Source: Isohypsibius dastychi (Eukaryota; Tardigrada; Eutardigrada; Parachela; Isohypsibiidae). From it: a stretch of 38,302 bases of DNA. The stretch covers positions 1 through 38,302 of the forward strand of contig JAQIWT010000077.1 in assembly GCA_034696485.1 (NCBI GenBank), in the 5' to 3' direction. A program made the translations under genes and the position numbers. Positions 23,107 through 32,715 of this stretch are shown here, piece after piece. The notes under the pieces are model-generated. The model was not told the origin of the DNA. It was given only the letters and a program-made list of their open reading frames with translations, and searched no databases. Within the stretch, counting starts at the first letter, position 1, and each line of letters begins with the position of its first letter.

Positions 23107-24042
23107 ACGTAAGATGAATTACAACATTTACCATGTCCATTTAGTACTCGGTTTCTAAAACTAACAGTTTTCATTTTTTAGGTTTTCTTTGCCCGAGCAA
23201 GTCTCAAATTCCAGTCCAGTCCGAATTCTCCCGAATAGTGTGATTTTTCCGTGAAGAACCGAGTGCCCATCTCCATCGTTTATTGGACATGGTTTATTAA
23301 AGCCGGCAGTTAACCGGATGCTGCCGATCTGCGTTTGGGCAAGAACGGCCGGCTCCCAGTTTCTTTAAATTTTAGTCATGAAAAATTGCTGTTCTGATTG
23401 TATGACTTGGAGGTTGACTTATTTCAAATCATAGTCCATTGTTGGGAATTTTACGATCCCGCGTGTTTTCTAGTCGACCGGTACAACTGAAATCGGTCCA
23501 GATGGCCATTCTGTATTTTTGACAGAAGGTTGTTAAACCACTGCGAGTTTCCTGGGAAATTTTATCTGTATCTGTAATTTTGGTGAAATCTGTCACGACG
23601 CGAATAAAAAACAATGGCACATGCACGGGACGAAGAATAGAAAACGGTACGCTACGTACTTCATGCACGTCTATGTGCCATGCAAGGCTGCACGAAATTT
23701 GTGTGCAGCGTGATCTCGTGCACATGTACCTGCATTCTTACCTGTGGAAGCTGAATTCGTCCGCGCTGGCTTTGTCGTTATTTTGATCAGAAGGTGAAGC
23801 TCCTTACAAAAACTGATAATTTGCTCGCGCTCCAGAATTTGCACTCCTTGGCGTACATATTGATTCCAGTCTCCTTTGGCGTATCAAACTCCAGGGAAAT
23901 TTTGGGTTTCTCCGCAGCACTGCTTAGAGAAAAACTTTTTCATTCCAGTCCAACGCTTCGTATTTGCCAGCGATCCTGTTGAGGTTTGGGATATTCAGCC
24001 ATCTGTGAACTCTGGAGTACTGACCTCGCAGGTTTCGGAGCT
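23106..24042 (+). other. Intergenic region upstream of the centrosomin-like gene
   Basis: About 940 bp with no supported exon. It contains the promoter and probably 5'UTR of the next gene; GACCTCGCAG at about 24031 could be a leader acceptor just before the start codon. A 7-bp perfect hairpin lies at 23687-23709 and is probably incidental. Confidence 0.55.
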
Positions 24043-27000
24043 ATGGATAACAGAGATTGGCATAGCGATCCACTCTTTCGACCGTCCGAAGAATCAGAGA
24101 ATGATTTGGGGTACGTTGTCGGAGTTCAAAATGTCGTGTTTATTTCTCCTCTCTTGAGTCTTCATTCTTGCTTTTCCAGCAGGGAAAACTGCCTGGTGGA
24201 TCTGTCTTGCGATAGTCCACGCTCTGGAATCGACCAGACCACACCACCAACTGCCATTTTGTCACCGAAAAAACGCTCGTCCACAACGGTCACAGGTGCA
24301 TCAACTCCATCCAGATTGAATGGCGCATCACGCTCATCAGTCAGCTCGACCTCATTGACAGCGAGAGATATGCATCTGAAAAGTTCTCCTGGACGTCGTG
24401 GTCAGTGGCAGATCGAATGGTTGCTATCATCTGTGTATCTGGATCAAATTTTTGCCTTGTAGATCTTACTAATTCTGGAAGAAGACGAACCGTTTACTCC
24501 ATGAAAGAAATCGACGAAGTGGGTTGGATTTAGTGAAACGCGTTCTCAGTTATCTGTTATTCTGGAATTCTTGTAGCACATTGATAAGCTTCAGAAGGAG
24601 AACTTTCGATTGAAAGTCCAAATCGAAGTTATGGAACGTCGAATGGAAGTTGACGAGAATTCACTAATTATTCACGATGATGGAGAGAAATGCATGTGCA
24701 ACTCTTTAAGAGCGGTATTGCTGACATGTTTTTATTGTTACTGATTTTCAACTTGGAATATTTTCAGAAAAATATTGAAAATGAAGTTACTATTGAAGAG
24801 CTTCGGCGGGATGTTGTGGCTCTCCAGGATGAAAATGAACGAAGCCGGTAATTTTCAGTTCGTTTTATTAGCTGTTTGTCCTTTCTTAGTCAATGCTTCC
24901 TGGTGTACAGTGCGTCTGCCGAAAAGGAAGCTGATCTCGTGCTCACGGAGAAACTGGAAGCAGCATTCCAGAGCGGCTATTCAAAAGCTTGCAGCGAGCG
25001 CAATGATCTGCTTACCGGAAGTGGGGACCATTCGAACGAAATGGATGAAGAAGCTCGCCTTGATGAACTGAAGACTGCACGCATCCAAGGCTACAACGAC
25101 GCCATGCGAGAATTCAATGCTGTAAATGCAAATAATCGCACCGTTAAAAGCCCGTCCGCTGAGAAAGTTTGTCAGACCACGTTTGCCGAAGCCGACAGGG
25201 TTGAGGAAGCCCGACAAGCAGGTTATCTGGAAGCTGTCGAACATCTCAAATTAAACGGCACAGATTTGACAAAGCCCATTCTTGTGGATAACGGCACCGA
25301 TCCTGAAATCTCGATCAAGCAAAAAGCCGACGAATCTCTGTTGGAAACGACGGAATATGCCGACTTCCCTCCAAACCGTCGATTAGGGTCTTCTTCTGCA
25401 ATGAGTCCATTTAAACGAACTCGTCTGGCAGGTGGTGATTCGACAGTTATGAATAGATCCGCTGTTAGTTCTCCCGTCGTGACCGGAAGTGGAAGAAAGA
25501 CCATCACTCCACTGGAGCGTACCACGTTCAATATGCTGATTGGTCAACTGCAGAGCCTTGTTGAATTCATGACGAGAGGACTGAGGGATAGCTTTAATTA
25601 TTCGGATGCTTCACTGAATGCTACCAATGTTTCCATCTTGGAAATGACGATGGCCAACGTCAGCCTTATCCGTAAGCTCCTTAATTCTGGAAATGTGGCG
25701 GAGTCTGAATTGTTTTCTCTTTAGCGGATATTGGAAGCGGGGATGGCAGCCATGTTTCATTCTGTTTGGCTACCAAACTCCAGGAGATCATTGATATTAG
25801 CCACGAATTGTCGCTCCATGATGTTGAAGTGGAAACTGATCAGCAGTGGGCTGCTTTACAGGATGAGAACCGGAAGCTAGCTGCTCAAATCGAAATTCTG
25901 CAGGCTAGTCTGCAAGATTCCACCAAAACGGCCGAGGAAAATGGGAAGCTATCCGCGCAGATTTTGGCGATTGAAGAAAAGTTTGTCCTTCAGGTCGAAC
26001 AGTTGAATGCCGAAATTATGAAGTATGGCTTTTGTTCATATAATTGATATCGACGAATATCTGACTTTAAACTGGTTTCAGACTGAATGCTGACCTGCAG
26101 GCGTCAGGAGATTTGAAGAAAGATTATCAGGAGGAAGTTGCTGGACTTGCCGACCACATTTCCAGGTGATTAATCCGGATGATTTTGTGTACTTCTCCTT
26201 CGTTACGAATTATTCTGATTACAGTCTAGAAAAGGAGATGACGGAAAATCAAGCGCAGTGTCGCTTTCTTATGGAGAATGCTGCTCGGCGACCAACTTGC
26301 CACATTGAGACATCGACGGAAATATCCATGGAAGATCTTGACAAAGAAATTGTGGAGAGCCGCTCAGAATCCCGAAAACTCAGCGAGAGGGTTCTCGAAT
26401 TGAGCGGACAGCTTGAATCCATGAACGATGTGAAGTCGAATTTGGAAAGCCGTCTTGATGAACTGAACAACCTGATGTGCGATCTGGAAGCTGTCGTCAA
26501 AGAGAAGGAGGAGCTGAGTTCCCGGCTGGAGTCGGTTCAGTCTCAGCTGGGGAATATGGAACAAGAAGCTAGCAAGAATCATGCCGAGATGTTGAAATTA
26601 CAAAGCGAGCTCGAGGATGTCAAGGCGAAAAGAGAAACGGTTGAAAACCATCTCGTTGAAGCCAGGAGAATGTCAGTGTTGGAGATAGATAGCCGCGACC
26701 ACGAAATTCAAAGGTCAGACGCTTTTAGCCATGGTTATTTGATGAATTAATTGAACCAAGATTGTTGTTGTAGGTTGCACACCGACTTGAAGAAAGTGTC
26801 AGAATTGCAAAAGCCTTTGAAAGAGACCTTACAGTCTTCTATGGCACAACTGGAACAGTACGGATTTTGTGGGTTGCTTTTCGATTTGATTCATTCCATG
26901 AAATTCATTTTAGGATGCAAGCACGAATTTGCGAGTTGGAAAGATATGTGGATCGCCCTCAGAAAACTTCGTCGCAGCAGACGGAATACACTTGGCCTGA

Positions 27001-27676
27001 CTTGAAAGCTGAAAAGGCTCAGTTTGTCGAGACCATTGAAAAACTGGTAGTGAACGTTGAAGCTTTGGAGAACGAACTGGACCTTGCCCGTTCCACTAAC
27101 CTTGGCGAGCTGGACGTCCGAGATAACCAGTTGAGAACTCTTGAAAACAAAATCCGGGAGTGAGTAATTTTTGGTAGATTGTTGGTTGATACAGTCATTG
27201 ATCGATTTTTTTTCTCAGCCTGACTGATCATTTGGAAAATGTACTGGACGAAAAAGATGTCGTTGAGCAGCGAATCGCCGATATGGAAGCCGTTCTAGAG
27301 GAGTAAGATATTTTTTGTTTTTAATTATTTTTCATCCTAAATTTTAAACTGATTTCCAGCATGGAAACGAAATTAGCCGTTTCCGATCACCGCCGTCGAG
27401 AGTTGGAAGCCGATCTGGAGAACATGCAGAGACGCGATGTTCGAGCTGATAAGCTCGAACGGTGGGAACAGGCTGTAAAGAAAGAAGGTATGTTTCTCGC
27501 TCAGATTTCCACCACGTTTTGCTATAATGTTGCTAACTTTAATTTCAGTCGGAAAAACGAACAGAGTGATCAAAGAAGCCACCAAGAATCTGTCTCGCGC
27601 TCGAGCAGCGGAAACGTCTTCGCAACACCCGTTGACTGAACGCGCTCCGACTCAGTCAAAAACGCGGGATTACTAA
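24043..27676 (+). CDS. Centrosomin/CDK5RAP2-like coiled-coil protein (CM1 motif)
   Basis: Centrosomin-family proteins build pericentriolar material and recruit gamma-tubulin complexes through the CM1 motif. Exons: 24043-24110, 24180-24400, 24463-24518, 24577-24714, 24768-24847, 24911-25671, 25725-26022, 26082-26165, 26225-26713, 26774-26857, 26914-27159, 27219-27302, 27360-27487, 27549-27676, giving 954 aa. A Ser/Thr/Pro-rich N-terminus (1 to about 100) is followed by a CM1-like block (about 102-145) whose SMKEIDEHIDKLQKENF spans a splice junction and aligns with human NMKDFENQITELKKENF. Next comes a linker with three GY repeats, a Ser-rich region (about 305-350), then heptad coiled coil from about 440 to 910. 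No C-terminal CM2 domain is evident. The join 24110/24180 has a tandem CAGCAG acceptor. The exon 24400/24463 junction is the least certain. Assignment to the family rests mainly on CM1. Confidence 0.8.
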
Positions 27677-28779
27677 AACCGTACTTTCTGAATCGAATGC
27701 CTTTTTACGGTATTGTCAAGCAATTGTAGCATTTTCTTGTCTGAAGTCTTCCATCTCTTTTATTTCCGTCCTATCCAAACCTGTTCAACCAGGAACGACT
27801 GGGTGCTGGAATTATTTTTCTCTTTTTATTTTCTCTGTACCTTGGCCTTACACGTATTGCAAGGTACGGCATCCGAATTTATGGGTGACTGCTTCGATGT
27901 AATCGCGAGCGAACTTTGTGAATGAATCAAACGTTGCAACATGATGCAGACATTTGTTTACGTCGTGCTTCGCGTTGTGACCTTTTGTCGCAAATTAATG
28001 CGTAATCCTTGTTTTTCGGTTACTACCAGAGGTCAAGGGTTCCTCCGCATGGATCCATCTCACCGGCCCAGAATTTCGGAAAGCAAAAAGGTCCATTTGG
28101 CTTCTTTCATTTTGGAAATTTCCAGTTTCTCTAATTTCTCCGATTTATCAGTTTGTTTACGATTTTAGCCATTGTCCGGTCACTGAACACGATAGCGTTT
28201 CTCGGCAAGACGCTATTAGGCGGGCGAGTACCGATTGACAACCTGATCAATCAATCACGTTCTTGCATCGTGATAACGCTCTTTGTAAAAGTGGACAAGG
28301 GGCAGGCAGACAGGCTATTCAGGATATTCCCAAAGCCATTTTGCACACCACAAGAAGAAGAAAGTCATTTTGACTCCGGATTCGACTTTTGCGCGTTTTT
28401 CCCGGATTCTTAGTGTTGCAATCTGAATCCAAGCTGCAAAAGTTGCAAATCGGCCATGGATTTTTGTTCACCCAGCCAGCGGAGATAGTTTGCTATCGAA
28501 TAATTCACATATTATCTGGAACACAAGAAATCAGATCCGGATCTGGTATTTTTCGTCAGCCATCTTCTGCATCTAGTCGATCTGTGAGTAAATGCACTGA
28601 TTCAAAAAAGGCCTCTTGAATGTTAATTTCGCGTTGAGGAGATTCGTCCAAGGACATTGGACTCTTGAAGCACGCCGCGATTTTGCGGTTTAATACTGAA
28701 ATTTCACGCGTTTTTTTCGGTCATTTTTTTGCATCTACGTTTAAAACTGGATCTCATCTTTGTTTTGATTGTAGGTGAA
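27677..28779 (+). other. Intergenic region upstream of the small secreted protein gene
   Basis: About 1.1 kb. No exon is supported on either strand; several 60-86 codon open frames have ordinary chance composition. It should contain the 3'UTR of the centrosomin-like gene and the promoter of the next. A possible leader acceptor (TTTTGATTGTAG) ends at 28773, seven bases before the next start codon. Confidence 0.5.
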
Positions 28780-29799
28780 ATGCAGCTCTTTCCCGTGATA
28801 TGTTTCTGCTTGCTGGTGGGGACATCTGTCTGGACTGTGTCCTTCGCGTCGCAGTGGATTGACCGAGCGTTTTTAAGCGGTGAGAAGATCACGGAATTTC
28901 CTGCTGGCTTATCTTAGAATAACCCGGACTTATGGGCTAACCAGTAGGCTTTCGCTACAGGGTCAGCCATGGAGGCTTTCGCGCTTTCTCGGACTTTGAT
29001 GAACAGCTGGGATCCGAATATCGAATGCACGAATTGTTCAGATTCATTCCATGCATTCAGCTGGAACATATCAGGTAAAAAAATCCCTCGGTGAATTTGC
29101 GGTTGGTTTTCGACTATTAACATTGATAGGTCGTGAGACTGAGAACTTATGAACATTTTCAGAAAATCTTTCATGTATGCGGTGGATTTTGTGTTTTGTG
29201 ACAACACCGTTTCAATTGCAGGTTTTTTCGCTCCGACAGTATCGTCCTTATCTAACAGAATATTCGAACCGGAAACTGATGCTGGGTCAAAAGGAAACCC
29301 AATCATCCGATTTTCGCTAAGGAGGCACGACACTGCGTTCAATCCGGTGCTTTTTGACGGTGAGAAATTTTGTTAAGGAAATAAGTTTTTTCACATCAAG
29401 CAGATATTTCGTAAAAGCGCAAAAGCAATCACAGTACAGTCTGATAAATGGCCATCACAATTTTAGAAATTTTCCAACTCCAGGTGTTCATTAGAAGTAG
29501 TGTAAATATTTAAATCAGAAAATATCTTCCTTTCAGAATTAAAGTGATCAAATCGCCAAAACACATTTTACCTTGACTTTGTTGCAGACATGTTTTCCAT
29601 TGACAAAAGGGGGAATACTCTCCATTATATCGATGGTGAGAGATTTTCTGCTTGTCCCTTCCGGTTTGACGTTTAAGTCATTTCAGATGCAATGTCAGTG
29701 GCCAGGTTACAATATCCAATACTGCAAATCCTGAAAGACCAATTCCAGTCCATTCGGCGACTGGTCAGATTTGCTACCACCTCAGCCGCATCAAATTAA
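28780..29799 (+). CDS. Unrecognised small secreted protein, five exons
   Basis: I do not recognise the family. Model: 28780-28879, 28961-29074, 29222-29359, 29588-29635, 29687-29799, giving 170 aa. Residues 1-23 form a typical signal peptide (LFPVICFCLLVGTSVW core, cleavage likely after SFA). The mature part of about 147 residues has only two cysteines (ECTNC), two N-glycosylation sequons (NCS, NIS), basic pairs (LRRH, DKRG, IRRL) and a C-terminal amphipathic helix-like segment (ARLQYPILQILKDQF). Support: all four introns are phase 1, split Gly or Asp codons, have good GTGAGA or GTAAAA donors and CAG acceptors, and the frame stays open through every join. An acceptor at 28947 would open another frame in exon 2, but that frame stops in the next exon. 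It could be a prohormone, cytokine-like or lineage-specific protein; the sequence does not decide. Confidence 0.55.
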
Positions 29800-30552
29800 C
29801 CGAACCCCATCGAAGATGTGGCTAGTTTCTCAAAACCCTGCCTGAATCGAATCTTTTGAATACTGTGATGAGCCTGCTCGAATACCTGCTTGTGGCCTTT
29901 GTTGCGGGAATTTTATCTCTTATTATTTTTGTCCAGTATTTTCAGTTTTACTTGGATAGGCTTTGCTGCCAGTTTTAGACTGTTTTATCAGATATTTTAT
30001 CTTCAGTGCATGACGCCGATATGTAACCACGTTTTAATTCTGGAAAACCATACAAAATATGTTAAATAATCTGGTGACTCGGGTGAGACCACTTCTATTT
30101 ATGAACACATACTTGCGCCATCTGCCGAAAATTGATCCCCGTAGAATGCGTGAATGTTTCAAACCCATTTCTTGACCCCCAGCGGCATAAGTAATAAGTG
30201 GACAAATCGAATACTGACATGTATGTAAACATTTTCGTGATTTTAACAATTTAGTTTGGCTAGATGCAAAACCGGAATCCCAAAGGTGTCACGAACGAAG
30301 CTCATATCATAGCCAGATCAGCTGAGCGCATAACGAGGTGGAAGTGACGCATTTCCTGTATGGAAATTTGACCCCCCAGTCAACCAGTTTGAATCGACTA
30401 TTTTTGCTGTTGCTGATTATTTGCTGTTGCGTCCTCGCGAAAATAGTTTTCGTCTCTCTCATTAAACATTTCCCGCATGGAAAAACATACAACTTGTATC
30501 CGATTCTCTGCCAGGGATGTCGATTTTTTGAGCCATCAATCAACATCGCCCA
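29800..30552 (+). other. Intergenic region upstream of EPT1
   Basis: About 750 bp. It is AT-rich with no supported exon, repeat or canonical polyadenylation signal near the preceding stop. Short open frames at 30034-30249 (minus) and 30307-30601 (both strands) look random. Confidence 0.55.
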
Positions 30553-32311
30553 ATGGAGCACCCTAGCTCAACTACTCCGGAAGACAAGTTTGCCTTGCTA
30601 GTCGAAGAAGAAGGAACAGAAACTCGCGCCGAGTCACCTGAATTAGTTTCTGTAAGTCTTTCTTATCTCTTTCATCTTAAATCACTTTTCACAATTCTGC
30701 CTGCGGTTATCTGATGGACTTTCCCGATGCACGACGATGTTCTATGCCCCGTTTACAGATTCGCAACAGAATGCCGTGGGGAAATTATTTGGTAACGGAG
30801 GAGCTCCGTGGCTTCAAAAGATACAAATATTCCTCCATCGATACCTCTCCTTTATCCAATTATGTTATGCACCCCTTTTGGAACTGGCTTGTTCCATACG
30901 TTCCACGCGCCATTGCTCCAAACACGTTGACTCTTTCAGGTGAGAAAATGTCGAACGCTTCTTATCTTTTATCGAATCATGTCGAACACTTCATTTGATT
31001 GACAGCCTGGCAGTTAATTTCCGATTACTAGTAATTGAAATTGAAAATACCTGATCGAAAAATACCTGTCCAAATAGTTTTCATTTTTTGAGTAACCGAC
31101 TTGTTTTCAGGCTTTCTGCTCATCTGTCTAAACTTTGGGATTCTCTCATACTACGATTACGATTTCAAAGCCGCCGCCTCTCCTGATCGCAACATTCCGG
31201 GCTGGATTTGGCTTGTAATTGCCTTCAATCATTTCTGGGCCCATACATTAGACGGTCTTGATGGGAAACATGCTCGCCGAACCGATTCTTCCTCTCCGCT
31301 CGGCGAACTTTTCGATCATGGACTCGATTCATGGGTCACTACATTGCACTGCCTGTGCATTTATTCGGTTTTTGGACGAGACTGGGACTACGGAATCCCC
31401 ACCTTCCGAATGTTTTTTGCCCTGTGGCTGATGCTTATTTTGTTTTCGCTCTCTCATTGGGAGAAATATAACACTGGGATACTTTACTTGCCCTGGGGAT
31501 ATGATTTCAGTCAGCTTATTGGATTGATTGTGTATCTTATCACGGCGTTCGCTGGACAGGCGGTCTGGCAGTTTAAAGTCCCGTTGATTGGAATTAGTTC
31601 CGGGACCATATTTGAGTTATCTTTATATGCTGGAGCCATTTTCCTGACTATCCCGACAATATTGCGAAACCTCTGGCGAGCGTACAGGTGTGTTTATTAA
31701 TTCCGAATTTAGGTGCAACATACCGGAAAAACCGGTTGATCTTTTTTGAGTCACTGAAATAAATTAATGACTTATTCATTTTTAGGAGTGGCTCACTGAA
31801 GCATTCTTCTTTCCCGGAATCCATGCGACCGCTGTCCACGATTATTATTCTCTTCGGATTGACTCTTGCATGGGCATTTTCATCACCGACGAATATTCTG
31901 CTTTATGAACTCCGTACTTTTTCGTGGATGACCGGGGCAATATGTTCGAATATTACTTGTGCTTTGATTATCAATCAGATGTCGCTGACGAAGGCTCGTT
32001 GGCTTCATTGGCTGCTTGGATCTGTTGCCATTGTTTATTTGGTGGTGATCGCGGTTCCATTGGGATATTACGAAGTGGTCCTGTTATATGTCCTGACTGC
32101 ATTTGTGACCATCGCTCACATTCATTATGGGATATCAGTCGTGTTGCAGATGTCGAATTTTTTGAATATTTATCCCTTCTCGATCGACAAGCCGCCGAGT
32201 CATTCCTTGATTCTGAACAAAGGAAGAATGGGTGCCCGGAAGAGCGTGTCTTCATTGGAAAGAATTGATGGCTCGTTGGAGGACAGTCCCAAAAATGGTG
32301 GAGAATTTTGA
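30553..32311 (+). CDS. SELENOI: Ethanolaminephosphotransferase 1 (EPT1/SELENOI orthologue)
   Basis: EPT1 transfers phosphoethanolamine from CDP-ethanolamine to diacylglycerol or alkyl-acylglycerol, making phosphatidylethanolamine and plasmanyl-PE in ER/Golgi membranes. Exons: 30553-30651, 30759-30939, 31111-31687, 31786-32311, giving 460 aa (human 397). The CDP-alcohol phosphotransferase signature DG-x2-AR-x8-G-x3-D-x3-D is complete (DGKHARR...PLGELFDHGLD, about residues 148-170). FDKYKYS-type (FKRYKYSSIDT), YVMHPFWN, LSHWEKYNTGIL and LPWGYD blocks are near-identical to human. About ten membrane segments follow the family pattern. The human selenocysteine position (NSDUL) is Ser here (PSHSL, codon TCC), so this is not a selenoprotein. 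About 45 extra N-terminal residues come from exon 1. Confidence 0.95.
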
Positions 32312-32341
32312 TGATTGCGAAATACAGCTCACCGTTGTGAA

Positions 32342-32347
32342 ATTAAA
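32342..32347 (+). terminator. Possible polyadenylation signal ATTAAA for EPT1
   Basis: The common variant hexamer, 31 nt after the EPT1 stop; no AATAAA is nearer. Confidence 0.4.
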
Positions 32348-32600
32348 AGTTTACCCCACTTTATTTTTCCGGCAGATATTTCCTGGTTTGATGAACCCGT
32401 TTGTTTTTTGACCTGGCTTGTGGGGCAGTTTTTGTTTCCGGATTATTTTCATACCGTCGAGTTTGCGTCAGATGATTTCGAATTCTTTATTTCTTGCATT
32501 ATGGAATAGATATACTGAACAAAAAACAGATTCAAAATCGGATTCCGGTCCGCTTGTCGGCGTTGTCGCCCCTGAGCCCCAAAAGCTACACCAATGCTGA

Positions 32601-32612
32601 GGGGGGGGGGGG
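32601..32612 (+). repeat. G12 homopolymer
   Basis: Twelve consecutive G in the leader/promoter region of TBCE, the second long G run of the window placed just upstream of a + strand gene (compare 756-770). Confidence 0.9.
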
Positions 32613-32715
32613 ACATTTCATGGTTGCTGCACTTCACTTTTCAGTTTGTTTACGTTTTTTGCTTTAATATTTCTTGAAACCTGACACCTGCAAGCGAGTA
32701 GTTCTTTGTACGATC

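Larger units (their letters stand above)
32312..32715 (+). other. EPT1-TBCE intergenic region
   Basis: About 400 bp. It carries a possible EPT1 polyadenylation signal (ATTAAA, 32342) and a 12-nt G run (32601-32612) about 100 nt before the TBCE start. No coding was seen. Confidence 0.6.

Noticed and set aside
23687-23709. Hairpin GCTGCAC/GTGCAGC
   Set aside because: A 7-bp stem with a 9-nt loop is expected by chance in 38 kb, and nothing nearby gives it a role.
28948-29080. Alternative acceptor and frame for exon 2 of the secreted gene (GFRYRVSH...)
   Set aside because: It is open within the exon but reaches a stop soon after joining the next exon at 29222; the chosen frame stays open to the end.
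28914-29342. 142-codon antisense open frame
   Set aside because: It runs across introns and exons of the + strand secreted-protein gene, has no splice or signal-peptide support, and the + strand model explains the region with four consistent phase-1 junctions.
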